A DNA stretch of 35,696 bases, taken from positions 1 through 35,696 of the forward strand of contig JACCRE010000107.1 of NCBI GenBank assembly GCA_013813775.1, in the 5' to 3' direction. The notes beneath the pieces were generated by a model, which had not been told where the DNA came from, ran no database searches, and worked only from the letters and a program-made list of their open reading frames with translations. Origin of the DNA: Planctomycetaceae bacterium (lineage in GTDB: Bacteria > Planctomycetota > Planctomycetia > Planctomycetales > Planctomycetaceae). This document shows, piece by piece, positions 1 through 8,311 of the stretch. A program made the position numbers and the translations under genes. Position 1 is the stretch's first letter, and every line of letters starts with the position of its first letter.

Positions 1-61
1 CCACGCGGTCCAGTTCCCGAGACCACCGCACAACATCCCGCTCCGTCACCTGTGCATCCAT
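1..61 (-). CDS. 5' end of an unidentified protein (partial)
   Basis: Only the first 20 codons are inside the window; the gene runs off the left edge. The ATG at 59-61 is preceded by a perfect AGGAGG at 67-72 with 5-base spacing, and the frame stays open to position 1, beginning MDAQVTERDVVRWSRELDRV. A second ATG at 55-57 hits a stop after three codons, so 61 is the start. The gene lies 62 bases downstream of the SDR gene on the same strand, so it may be the third gene of a mug-SDR-unknown operon. The peptide is too short to assign a family. Confidence 0.55.
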   Translation of the reverse strand, partial: MDAQVTERDVVRWSRELDRV

Positions 62-123
62 CCCGACCTCCTGGGGATGCGCTCAAGAATAACCAGACGG
101 TTTGCAGAAATACAACTGTAATA

Positions 124-858
124 CTAGCCGCGTCCGAGATAAGTCTGGCGGACAGGCAAGACGATGGCTTCGAGCATGTTGACGTGCGCTGGAAGCGCGG
201 CCATGGTGCGAATCGTTTCCGCAAGTTCGGCGCACGTCATCATCGGCTCCTGATCGGAGGCCGCGTCGCTGGCGGCTCGCCGTTCAGTCAGCACGTTGCC
301 GGGATGGATGCAGCTCACGGAGATCCCAAACTCGCGGCCTTCGAGCGCTGCGGCTTTCGTCAGGCCGACGAGTCCGTGCTTGGTCGTCGTGTACGGCAGC
401 GAGTGCATCCGCGGCATCTGGGCTGAAATGCTGCCGACGTTGATGATTCGCCCTCCGCGTTGCGGCTTCATAATCCTCATCGCTTCACGTGTGCACAGAA
501 ACGGCCCCGTGAGGTTGACCGCGAGCACATGCTGCCACGTTTCGAGTTCGATGCCCTCGATCGGTCCGCCTTCGAACGTGCCGGCGTTGTTGACCACCAG
601 ATCGAGTGACCGCGACGACTCTCTCGCGATTGTAAACAGCGACACGACCCCGGCCTCGATCGTGATATCGGTCGGCACGACTTGAACGCTGGCCGCGAGG
701 CGTTGCACTTCCGCCGCCGTTGCTTCGAGCCGGGCTCGCGTTCGACCGGCGAGGATGAGATGCATGTTTTCCTCCGCCAGCACGCGTGAGATCGCTTTAC
801 CGATGCCGGAGCCCGCGCCCGTGATGATCGCCGTCTTGTCTGAGAGTCGTGATGTCAC
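124..858 (-). CDS. Short-chain dehydrogenase/reductase (YdfG-like)
   Basis: This is a classical SDR of 244 residues that should catalyse NAD(P)-dependent reduction or oxidation of a hydroxy or oxo compound in the cytoplasm. Visible are the cofactor motif TGAGSGIG (residues 13-20), NNAG (90-93), the active-site Asn115, Ser143, Tyr156 and Lys160 (YTTTK). The C-terminus, with an MLEAIVLPVRQ stretch, resembles the YdfG group (3-hydroxy acid or serine dehydrogenases) more than FabG; the substrate remains unknown. A GTG start at 858 is chosen because it follows an AAGGA and lies only 4 bases after the stop of the mug gene. The frame continues upstream, but that part overlaps mug and has no family similarity. 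The tight spacing implies co-transcription with mug. Confidence 0.9.
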   Translation of the reverse strand: MTSRLSDKTAIITGAGSGIGKAISRVLAEENMHLILAGRTRARLEATAAEVQRLAASVQVVPTDITIEAGVVSLFTIARESSRSLDLVVNNAGTFEGGPIEGIELETWQHVLAVNLTGPFLCTREAMRIMKPQRGGRIINVGSISAQMPRMHSLPYTTTKHGLVGLTKAAALEGREFGISVSCIHPGNVLTERRAASDAASDQEPMMTCAELAETIRTMAALPAHVNMLEAIVLPVRQTYLGRG

Positions 859-862
859 GTTG

Positions 863-1414
863 TCATGTTCCTTGTGTGGTCTGGACGGCTCGTCGCAGCT
901 CGGCGAACAGTTCCGCGAACTCGGCGGGCTTATAGTTCGCATTCAGGCCGCTGGGATTCGGCAGCACCCAGATCTTCGTTTCGCCGATGGGTTGCGACTG
1001 CGCCCCCAGTTTGACTTTTCGCTGTCCGAAGGCCGTTTGGTACGCTCCAATCCCAAGCACCGCGAGATTCGCAGGCTTGAAGCGGCGTAGCTTTCGTTCG
1101 AGGAGTTTGCCGCCCTCGCGCAGTTCGTTCGCATTCAATTCGGCGGCTGCGACACTGGCGCGCTGCACGAGATTCGTCACGCCGCAGCCGTATCGCAGCA
1201 GCTTCTGCTCTTCCGACGGAGCCAGAAGCCGCGGCGTGAAACCTGCGAGATGCAACGCCGGCCAGAATCGGTTGCCCGGCCGGGCGAAATGGTGCCCCGA
1301 CCACGCCGTATACAACCCTGGATTTATGCCGCAAAATAAGACATCAAGGCCCGGTGCAATCACATCGGGAACGACGCGATCCTTGGCGGCAAGAAGTTCC
1401 TCCTTCGTCGGCAT
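863..1414 (-). CDS. mug: G/U mismatch-specific uracil DNA glycosylase
   Basis: The protein should remove uracil or ethenocytosine from G:U and related mismatches in base-excision repair. The 183-residue sequence carries the Mug/TDG active-site motif GINPG (residues 29-33), where Asn replaces the catalytic Asp of UNG. It is followed by a GHHFARPGNRFW segment (40-51) and, near the C-terminus, the NPSG insertion-loop motif that fills the abasic gap. Length matches E. coli Mug (about 168) with a slightly longer tail. The ATG at 1414 (MPTKEELLAA) is the best start; a TTG at 1435 is also in frame. No strong Shine-Dalgarno is visible. It appears to lead a short operon with the SDR gene. Confidence 0.93.
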   Translation of the reverse strand: MPTKEELLAAKDRVVPDVIAPGLDVLFCGINPGLYTAWSGHHFARPGNRFWPALHLAGFTPRLLAPSEEQKLLRYGCGVTNLVQRASVAAAELNANELREGGKLLERKLRRFKPANLAVLGIGAYQTAFGQRKVKLGAQSQPIGETKIWVLPNPSGLNANYKPAEFAELFAELRRAVQTTQGT

Positions 1415-1577
1415 CGGATCGCAAAACTCTAACAATCACTCTGAAACCCATCGGCGATTTGCGCGATGGCATGAAATGTCGCTTTCTATACGCACTCAGG
1501 CCTTAATTTGCGCCCAGGACATTCTCGCCCGGAGTTCACCGACGGTTGATCGTTCGTCTTTTCCGGCATGGCTTCTA

Positions 1578-2534
1578 TCATAGCCCGAACCGCACCTCTC
1601 GCGTCTCGCGTTCGATGCCGGTCGGCACGGTCAGCGGGTCGTAGAGTTCGGGGCGGCGGGCCATGAGCCAGCGCCGGCCGGAGGAGGTCGGCTGAACGCT
1701 CGCGTCAAGGTCGGCGACGACCATGTCGTCGGCCGGACGGTTCGTCTCGACCAGTATCTCGCCGTAGGGATCGAGAATCATCGCGCCGCCGGTGCGGACC
1801 TCATCGTCGTCGGTGCCGACGCCGTTGCTGAAGATGTAGAAGAGGCCGTTGTCGTGGGCGCGGGCGGGCAGCCACCGCATCAACCAGCCGCGGCCTTTCG
1901 GGCCACGGAGTTCAGCCTCAATCGCCGCCGGGTCTTCATGGCGACGGTCCCACAGAGCGGGATCGATCGGCCCCATCGCGCGTGGGCTGCGCGTGCGACA
2001 GCCGCCTGTCTGATGCGGTGCGAGCAGGACTTCCGCACCGGCGAGCGCGTTGATGCGAGGATTCTCGACGAGGTTGTTGTCGTAGCAGATCAAGACGCCG
2101 ATCCGGCAGCCGTGAGGGTCGTCGAACACGGTGTAGCGATCACCGGCGGACAGGTGCTCGCTCACGAACACATGCAACTTGCGATGACAGGCCGTATTGC
2201 CGTCGGGCATGGCGACAACGTAGCTGTTGAAGAGGCGGCCGTCGTCGCCGCGTTCAATGAGACCCGCGCCGATCGTCATGCCGGTGCGTCGAGAGAGAGC
2301 GATGAGTTCTTGTGAGGTCGGTCCACCGGGAACTGATTCAGAGAGTGCTTCGATCGCGCTGCGCGAGAGCTTACGCACGTGCCAATAGCCGGTGACGCAC
2401 ATTTCCGGAAAGGCGATGAGATCCACACGCTGCGCCACCGCCCGTTCGACGAAGCTGCGGATCACGTCGAGGTTCGTCGCCTTGTCGCCGGGACGATGCT
2501 GAAACTGAACGGCGGCGGCGCGAAGGTTCTGCAT
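1578..2534 (-). CDS. Carbon-nitrogen hydrolase (nitrilase superfamily)
   Basis: The protein is a cytoplasmic thiol amidohydrolase that cleaves a non-peptide C-N bond. The catalytic triad Glu-Lys-Cys is complete: Glu44 in AFPEMCVTGYW, Lys119 in CHRKLHVF and Cys150 in LICYDNN. From the ATG at 2534 the protein has 318 residues and begins with the usual first beta strand (MQNLRAAAVQF). An in-frame ATG at 2573 would add 13 residues; neither has a clear ribosome site. The substrate cannot be told; carbamoylputrescine amidase, omega-amidase and aliphatic amidase relatives share these motifs. The gene follows nhaD on the same strand with an 85-base gap. Confidence 0.88.
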   Translation of the reverse strand: MQNLRAAAVQFQHRPGDKATNLDVIRSFVERAVAQRVDLIAFPEMCVTGYWHVRKLSRSAIEALSESVPGGPTSQELIALSRRTGMTIGAGLIERGDDGRLFNSYVVAMPDGNTACHRKLHVFVSEHLSAGDRYTVFDDPHGCRIGVLICYDNNLVENPRINALAGAEVLLAPHQTGGCRTRSPRAMGPIDPALWDRRHEDPAAIEAELRGPKGRGWLMRWLPARAHDNGLFYIFSNGVGTDDDEVRTGGAMILDPYGEILVETNRPADDMVVADLDASVQPTSSGRRWLMARRPELYDPLTVPTGIERETREVRFGL

Positions 2535-2619
2535 GACGAAGGTCGAATCATGAAACAAGAAGGCCCCTTCCATGATAGGAAAGGGTCTGCCGTCGCTAAA
2601 CCGCACAGTCGCGTCGTGC

Positions 2620-4254
2620 TCACTTCCCTGCGTGCACAAGAAACAGTTCGCTGTTCCACCAGAAGTGGACGGCGATGCTGGCCGCGTAGCCCAACGCGAT
2701 GGCGGGGGTCCATACGAGATGTTTGCCGAAGGTGTAAAGGCCGCGCGATTGGCCCATGAGCGCCACACCGGCGGCGGAGCCGATCGAGAGCATGCTGCCG
2801 CCGACGCCCGCCGTGAGAGTAACGAGAAGCCACTGGCCTTCGCTCATCGCGGGATCCATTTCGAGCACCGCCATCATCACGGGGATGTTGTCCACGATGG
2901 CGGACAGCACGCCGATAGCGATGTTCGCAGGCGTCTCGCCCCAGCCTTCGTAGAAGGTCGTCGCGGCGAGTTGCAGGTAGCCGATGTAGCCCAAGCCGCC
3001 GACGCATAACGTCACGCCGAAGAAGAACAACAGCGTGTCCCACTCGGCTCGGGCGACGAGGCTGAAGCTGTCGAACGGAGCGATGTCTTCGGCGTCGCGA
3101 TCGGTGATTGACGGGTCGTCATCCTCACCGTTTCCGTTCCCGTTACCGTGCCCATTGGCATGGCCGTGATTGGCCACGTATCCGTACCGGCGGCTCGTGA
3201 CGGTCAGGTAGTACGAATAGAGCTTCAGATATGCCAGACCGGTCATCATGCCCAGCACGGGCGGCAGGTGCAGAAAGTTGTGCATGCACACCACCGTCGT
3301 GATGGTGCAGCCGAACAGAAACATCACCCCGATCGCCCCACGTCGAAAGCGAGCGCGTCCCTCAAGCGCCGGCGGTCGCCCTTTCGGCACCGCGAAGTGC
3401 ATGCATATGGCGGGAATGATGAAGTTCACGAGCGACGGCACGAACAGGGCGAAGAAATCGAAAAAGGGCAGTTTTCCGTCCTGCCAGACCATCAACGTAG
3501 TGATGTCGCCGAACGGGCTGAAGGCTCCGCCTGCGTTCGAGGCGACCACCAGATTGACGCAACCGATCGCGACGAATTTCGGGCTTTCTCGCCCGACTGC
3601 CGCGAGCGCCGCGCAGGTCACGAGGGCGGTGGTCATGTTGTCGAGGATCGGCGAGAGAAAGAATGCGATCCAACCGGTCGCCCAAAACAGCGACCGATAT
3701 CCCATGCCGCTGCTGACAAGCCGGTCGCGCAGCACGTCGAAGACCCGCCGCTCGTCCATCGCGTTGACGTAAGTCATGGCGACGAGCAGGAACAGGAACA
3801 GTTCGGCGTATTCCATCAGATAGTGCCGCACCGCCTCACCGATCTGCTCTCGCGCCGCCATTAATTCGTCCGTACCGCTGGCTCCCTGAGAGGGTCCGAA
3901 CGCCCCACCTTCCCGGCCCTCGGTCCCGGTCGCCTCCGCCGTACCAGCGCTCGCTGTGGCATCGTCGCCCGCCGTGGCGTCGTCGCTCGCGGCGACGGCT
4001 TCGGCGGCTTCGCCATGCACCGGCACGTTCGTCGGAGGAAAAATCGCGATGAGCGTCCAGATCAAGCCAGCGGCGAGAATCACCGGCTTGCTCTTCCGCA
4101 TGTGGGTGACTTCCTCGAGCACCACCAGCAGGTACGCGACCGCGAACAGCAGAGGCACGCCTACCGCGAGCACCGGCTGCGGCAATCCCGAGGCGACATC
4201 GGCGAACGCAGGCAGCGGAACCAATGAAACGAGCGACACCATCGAGGGGGACAC
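2620..4254 (-). CDS. nhaD: NhaD-type sodium:proton antiporter
   Basis: This 544-residue inner-membrane protein belongs to the ArsB/NhaD ion transporter superfamily and should expel Na+ in exchange for H+. About a dozen hydrophobic segments are visible. Conserved NhaD-like signatures include SPILDNMTTAL (201-211) and ASNAGGAFSPFGDITT (238-253), polar residues inside membrane segments. Two low-complexity insertions stand out: an Ala/Asp/Gly-rich loop at about 80-130 and a His/Asn/Gly-rich acidic loop at about 362-392. The GTG start at 4254 is supported by AGGAG 6 bases upstream. The substrate is inferred from the family; citrate or arsenite transport by relatives is less likely. Confidence 0.88.
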   Translation of the reverse strand: MSPSMVSLVSLVPLPAFADVASGLPQPVLAVGVPLLFAVAYLLVVLEEVTHMRKSKPVILAAGLIWTLIAIFPPTNVPVHGEAAEAVAASDDATAGDDATASAGTAEATGTEGREGGAFGPSQGASGTDELMAAREQIGEAVRHYLMEYAELFLFLLVAMTYVNAMDERRVFDVLRDRLVSSGMGYRSLFWATGWIAFFLSPILDNMTTALVTCAALAAVGRESPKFVAIGCVNLVVASNAGGAFSPFGDITTLMVWQDGKLPFFDFFALFVPSLVNFIIPAICMHFAVPKGRPPALEGRARFRRGAIGVMFLFGCTITTVVCMHNFLHLPPVLGMMTGLAYLKLYSYYLTVTSRRYGYVANHGHANGHGNGNGNGEDDDPSITDRDAEDIAPFDSFSLVARAEWDTLLFFFGVTLCVGGLGYIGYLQLAATTFYEGWGETPANIAIGVLSAIVDNIPVMMAVLEMDPAMSEGQWLLVTLTAGVGGSMLSIGSAAGVALMGQSRGLYTFGKHLVWTPAIALGYAASIAVHFWWNSELFLVHAGK

Positions 4255-4877
4255 AACTCTCTCCTGCGGCGGGGCGAGGACGCGTCACCGGGGTGGCATT
4301 TGCCAACGATGAGCGACCCCGAAATGCCGTGCATCGACGTGCGGTCGGCGTCGAGGCGTGCGGCGGAATGACTCGAAGCGAGCATAGCTCGTCATCGCTC
4401 GCGACACGGGCGACGCATCGAAGGGAACGGCGACCCAGCGGATCGCTGAACGGCGACGGCAGAACCAATCCCCGTCAAATGCCTTCCGCAGGCGTTCCCA
4501 AAGTTGCTTCCGGACGAGAAATCCCTCTTCAAACGTCGTCCGGTCCGTCGGTCAGCCGGTCGTGGGCGGCGAAACTATAGCGGAAATCGGCCGCGATAAG
4601 AAAGTCAGTGACACCGACGATTACCGATCGCTACCGACGGTAAATTCGGAGCGCACGGCCGCTTCGACGAATTTTTCACGATCAGATCGATGACGCTGAC
4701 GGAGCGGCGCAAGTCAGGAAGCGTGCTAACGCGCCAATGTTCGAACCGCTTCCTGACGGGGCGCGGCGCTGAATGGATCGTTTCTCGTTCCAACGGTCGT
4801 CCGTGGGAGCGTCTTCGGCCTCGTTCAATGCCGAGCATTCCCACGCGGCGTGCGGGCATGCGGAGAAAGCTTCGGCT
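4255..4877. other. Intergenic region without a convincing gene
   Basis: About 620 bases separate nhaD from the zinc-ribbon gene, both on the minus strand. Open frames here have arginine- and proline-rich, unconserved-looking translations and I do not accept any. The stretch should hold the nhaD promoter and the 3' end of the zinc-ribbon transcript. The only structures I see are an 11-base inverted repeat at 4713-4757 and a smaller 6-base one (TTACCG/CGGTAA) at 4621-4643. Confidence 0.5.
4713..4757. repeat. 11-bp perfect inverted repeat
   Basis: GTCAGGAAGCG at 4713-4723 pairs perfectly with CGCTTCCTGAC at 4747-4757 across a 23-base loop. It lies about 120 bases beyond the end of the zinc-ribbon gene and about 460 bases ahead of nhaD. 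It could be a factor-independent stop for the zinc-ribbon transcript, but there is no T tract and the loop is long. A regulator-binding site is equally possible. Confidence 0.4.
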
Positions 4878-5183
4878 TCAGACCGGCCACTCGGAACGGC
4901 AGCTTTCGCAGTGGAAGCCGACGAGTGTTGCGGAACCGGGCACGTACTGTCCGCTGCCGTCGCGCAAGCCGTCGTTCAGTGTGACGGGATCAACGGCAGA
5001 ATGGCCGCAGAAACGGCAAGAGCGATTGGCGTGCAGCGCCTTCGCCCGCGACAGCGGCGAGTCGGACGCCGCCTGACGATCCACGAACCAAGCCAGCGGC
5101 AGTACGTCGGGACGGTCATCCGCTGCGAAGCGAGAGAAGCGGCTCGACGTTTCGGGACCGCGATATACGCTGAGACGAGTCAT
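4878..5183 (-). CDS. Small zinc-ribbon protein, planctomycete type
   Basis: This 101-residue protein has two CxxC pairs, CRFC near residue 56 and CESC near residue 94, spaced as in a zinc ribbon; they probably bind one Zn ion. Between them is a conserved-looking segment with GSATLVGFHCESC. The ATG at 5183 is preceded by AGGAGG with 7-base spacing, a strong ribosome site. I associate this architecture with small planctomycete proteins of unknown role. There is no signal peptide and no membrane segment, so it is probably cytoplasmic. It diverges from the membrane-protein gene at 5506. Confidence 0.75.
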   Translation of the reverse strand: MTRLSVYRGPETSSRFSRFAADDRPDVLPLAWFVDRQAASDSPLSRAKALHANRSCRFCGHSAVDPVTLNDGLRDGSGQYVPGSATLVGFHCESCRSEWPV

Positions 5184-5505
5184 CCGCGAGCCTCCTTGCC
5201 CTCGGTGAACAGTATGAGCGAACGTTCTTCGGCAGTGCCGGTCGTCCTACCGACTGACGTTGCCGAATCGCTGCAAATCCGCGAAGGTTCGACCTTCACG
5301 TCCGCCGGAGGAATCGCGTCATGCGTTGCGCCGAACGGAGAGGCCGTTCTAGCTTTCGTTCCGACCGCATGCAAGCCGCTCTCGCAAGAATGTCGTCACT
5401 GCCGTCAAAACAGGCAAACGGGGAGGCGGGGGGTCGCCCCGCCGGTTTGATCGGTCGGCAAAACGGCGTCGTGTCTTCTACATCCTCACTCATCGCTTCT
5501 GCGAC
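5184..5505. other. Divergent intergenic region
   Basis: This 322-base stretch lies between the divergently transcribed zinc-ribbon gene and the membrane-protein gene, and should contain both promoters. A 64-codon minus-strand frame (TTG start at 5374, stop overlapping the zinc-ribbon ATG as ATGA) crosses it. Its start is weak and its sequence has no recognisable feature, so I do not call it a gene. No clear -10/-35 pair was identified. Confidence 0.45.
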
Positions 5506-6615
5506 ATGACCCGTCGTCACGGACTTCAGCTTGCCGTTGGAATCATCGTCACGCTGGCGTGCTTCGCAGCGGCCCTGTGGGGCTTCGATCGCGATGATTA
5601 TGTGGAGATCGCATCGAGTTTCCGCCGGGCGAATTATCTCACGCTGCCGGCGTTGCTGCTGTTGCTTACGGTGTTCTTCTGGTTGAAGGCCGTGCGCTGG
5701 GCGTTGCTGCTGGAGCCGGTGCGGCCGGAGAATCCGATCACGGCGCGGCAATCGACGCCGTCGCTCATGATCGGGTTCATGGGGAACAACGTTCTTCCAG
5801 CCCACTTGGGAGACTTGGTGCGCGTGGTGGTGCTCGGGCGGCAATTCGGGATCTCAAAGAGTGCTATTTTTTCGACCGTCGTGCTGGAGCGGGTTTTCGA
5901 TGTGGCTGCGATTCTCGGCATCTTGGGCTGGGGCTTGGCCACGGCACCGGACGCGCCTCGCGAGGCCCGCCAAACCAGTTACGTACTCGCCGCAATGCTC
6001 GCCGTGGGTCTGATCGGCATCGTCGTCTACGCACTCAAGACCGTCTGGTTTGTTCGCACCACCGAATGGTGTCTCGATCGCACGCCGCTCGTGCCGGCGG
6101 GCCTCAAGCGCAAGGCGGCCGAGATGCTCGAATCGGGGGCGCTCGGCATGGCGGCCTTGCGGAACGCCCGGCTCGCCTTCTGGGTCACCGTGACCAGCAT
6201 CGTGCAATGGGTTCTAAACGTGGTGATGATCCAGTTGTCGTTCCACGCCTTCGGCATCGATCAGCCGACCTCGGTCGCGGCGATCGTGATGGGCGTCGTC
6301 GCCTTCGGCGTGACGATCCCCAGCACGCCCGGCTTCTTCGGCGTGATCCAGGTGGCCTTCCGCATCGGCCTCGCCCCGTTCGGGGTGCCGCCCACCGACG
6401 CCGTCGCCTCGAGCGTCTACTATCAACTCGTCACGTGGGCGGCAGTCACCGCTGTCGGCCTCTACTACCTGCACAAGACGGGTATGAAGCTGACGCAGCT
6501 CGAACGCGTCGCTGAAGAATCGGAAGACGTGGCGCACACCGCTTCCGACCACTTTAGAGAGATCGTAAAAGGTGATTCGGAACTGAGAGAAGGTGGGTCT
6601 TCCGGAAACGCATGA
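5506..6615 (+). CDS. Lysylphosphatidylglycerol synthase-like TM protein (UPF0104)
   Basis: This 369-residue polytopic membrane protein has about eight hydrophobic segments. It carries the conserved features of the UPF0104/LPG synthase transmembrane family: FMGNNVLPAHLGDLVRV (about residues 90-106), STVVLERVFDV (about 123-133) and STPGFFGVIQVAF near residue 275. MprF flippases and glycosyl-hopanoid or AglD-like proteins share this domain; it lacks the soluble aminoacyl-transferase domain, so flipping or transfer of a lipid-linked group is the likely role. The ATG at 5506 has no good ribosome site. It ends 46 bases before the next gene and is probably co-transcribed with it. Confidence 0.85.
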   Translation: MTRRHGLQLAVGIIVTLACFAAALWGFDRDDYVEIASSFRRANYLTLPALLLLLTVFFWLKAVRWALLLEPVRPENPITARQSTPSLMIGFMGNNVLPAHLGDLVRVVVLGRQFGISKSAIFSTVVLERVFDVAAILGILGWGLATAPDAPREARQTSYVLAAMLAVGLIGIVVYALKTVWFVRTTEWCLDRTPLVPAGLKRKAAEMLESGALGMAALRNARLAFWVTVTSIVQWVLNVVMIQLSFHAFGIDQPTSVAAIVMGVVAFGVTIPSTPGFFGVIQVAFRIGLAPFGVPPTDAVASSVYYQLVTWAAVTAVGLYYLHKTGMKLTQLERVAEESEDVAHTASDHFREIVKGDSELREGGSSGNA

Positions 6616-6661
6616 GCGAGCCGCCAGGCTTGTGGCTCCTTTCGACGCTACAATCCCGGCC

Positions 6662-8158
6662 ATGATCGACGACTCAGATCTGCTCTCGCATGTCCGACCT
6701 CCCGGCTGGACCAATCCCACCCCGCGAGGTCGCTACGATCTCGTCGTTCTCGGGGCCGGCACCGCGGGGCTCGTGACAGCGGCCGGTGCGGCGGGTCTTG
6801 GCGCGAAGGTCGCGCTCGTCGAGCGTGACCGCATGGGAGGCGACTGTCTCAACGTGGGCTGCGTTCCCAGCAAGGCTCTGCTCGCGGCGGCACGAGTCGC
6901 GGCGACGGCGCGAAGGGCCGGCGAGTTCGGTGTCTCGACGACCGGCGTGACCGTCAACTTCGCCGCGGTGATGGATCGCATGCGACGGCTGCGGGCGTCG
7001 CTCGCTCCGCATGACTCGGCGGAGCGTTTTCGCTCGCTCGGAATCGACGTCTTTCTCGGCGAAGCGCGCTTCGCCGGTCACGATTCCGTCAGCGTCGGCC
7101 GGCAGGCGTTGCGCTTCAAACGTGCCGCGATCTGCACCGGTGCCGGAGCGACCGTTCCGCCGATTCCAGGACTCGCCGAAGCCGGCTTTCTCACCAACGA
7201 AACCGTGTTCGACGTCAGGTCGCTCCCCCATCGGCTCGTCGTGCTCGGCGGAGGTCCGATCGGCTGTGAACTCGCGCAGGCCTTCGCTCGGTTCGGTTGC
7301 GAGGTGACGCTCGTCGAGAAGCACGACCGATTGCTGCCGAAGGAGGATCTCGATGCCGCCGCGATCGTGCGGCAATCGTTCGAACGCGACGGCGGGCGAG
7401 TGCTGCTCGAATCGTCGGTGTCGTCGGTCGAGAAGACGGACGGAGAGCCGACGGTTCGCATCGTGGGCAGCGGGCGTGGCGCTTCAGAGACGTCTTCGAT
7501 CCCTGCGGACGCAATCCTCGTCGCTCTCGGCCGACAGCCGAATCTCGAATCGCTCGACCTCGGTGCCGCGAAGGTCGAGTTCGATCCTCGGGAAGGCGTG
7601 ATCGTCGACGATCGGCTGCGTACGACGAACCGCCGGGTCTACGCCGCGGGCGACGTCTGCTCGCGGTTCAAGTTCACGCACGCGGCCGACGCGATGGCCC
7701 GCATCATCATTCAGAACGCGCTGTTCCTCGGCCGGAAGAAAGCCAGCGCCCTCACGATCCCCTGGTGCACCTACACGTCGCCCGAGCTAGCCCATGTCGG
7801 AATCACGCCGCAGCAAGCCGAAGAAGACGGTCTCGCGATCGACACGTTCACGCAGCCGTTCGCCTCCGTCGATCGCAACGTCCTCGACGGCGAGATCGAG
7901 GGCTTCGCCAGAGTTCATCTGAAACGCGGAACCGACACGATCGTCGGCGGCACGATCATCGGCGAACACGCCGGCGATCTCATCGGCCTGCTGAGCCATG
8001 CCATGACGCACGGCCAGGGCCTCAAGACCTTTTCGTCGACGATCTTCCCCTACCCCACGCGTGCCGAAGCGTTCCGCAAGCTCGGCGACGCCTACAACCG
8101 CACCCGACTGACGCCGACGGCGAAACGCGTGCTCGCGACGTGGCTCAAGTGGACATGA
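6662..8158 (+). CDS. FAD-dependent disulfide oxidoreductase (mercuric reductase-like)
   Basis: The protein belongs to the class I pyridine nucleotide-disulfide oxidoreductases, which pass electrons from NAD(P)H through FAD to a cysteine pair. From the ATG at 6662 it has 498 residues: FAD motif GAGTAG (31-36), redox cysteines Cys62 and Cys67 in GDCLNVGCVPSK, an NAD(P) motif GGGPIG in the middle, an AAGDVC FAD motif and a C-terminal dimer domain with FPYPTRAEAF. The N-terminal metal-binding domain and C-terminal Cys pair of true MerA are absent, so mercury reduction is doubtful; the physiological substrate is unknown. A GTG at 6593 would overlap the upstream gene. There is no merR or merT nearby. 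Confidence 0.88.
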   Translation: MIDDSDLLSHVRPPGWTNPTPRGRYDLVVLGAGTAGLVTAAGAAGLGAKVALVERDRMGGDCLNVGCVPSKALLAAARVAATARRAGEFGVSTTGVTVNFAAVMDRMRRLRASLAPHDSAERFRSLGIDVFLGEARFAGHDSVSVGRQALRFKRAAICTGAGATVPPIPGLAEAGFLTNETVFDVRSLPHRLVVLGGGPIGCELAQAFARFGCEVTLVEKHDRLLPKEDLDAAAIVRQSFERDGGRVLLESSVSSVEKTDGEPTVRIVGSGRGASETSSIPADAILVALGRQPNLESLDLGAAKVEFDPREGVIVDDRLRTTNRRVYAAGDVCSRFKFTHAADAMARIIIQNALFLGRKKASALTIPWCTYTSPELAHVGITPQQAEEDGLAIDTFTQPFASVDRNVLDGEIEGFARVHLKRGTDTIVGGTIIGEHAGDLIGLLSHAMTHGQGLKTFSSTIFPYPTRAEAFRKLGDAYNRTRLTPTAKRVLATWLKWT

Positions 8159-8311
8159 CCGGCGAGCGGCGGCCTGACGTCCGCCGATACGGCTCACCAT
8201 CCGGTGGGGCGAGTTCTGACCGTAAGGTGGCGGATAGGGCACGCTCGCCCCCCGCCCGTTCAATCCGCTGCAAGGCCTGCGGCGACTTGTCGCTGGCGAT
8301 GTTGTCCATGT

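Noticed and set aside
4224-4580. 118-codon plus-strand frame over the nhaD start
   Set aside because: Arg/Pro/Ser-rich translation typical of a shadow frame in high-GC DNA, overlapping a well-supported gene.
5180-5374. 64-codon minus-strand frame overlapping the zinc-ribbon start as ATGA
   Set aside because: TTG start, no ribosome site, unremarkable composition; its end merely contains the ribosome site of the zinc-ribbon gene.
6630-6654. Possible promoter TTGTGG/TACAAT before the disulfide oxidoreductase
   Set aside because: The spacer is only 13 bases, too short for a sigma-70 promoter.
6662-8158. Assignment as true mercuric reductase (merA)
   Set aside because: No N-terminal metal-binding domain, no C-terminal vicinal cysteines and no mer genes nearby; only the fold and CxxxxC motif are shared.
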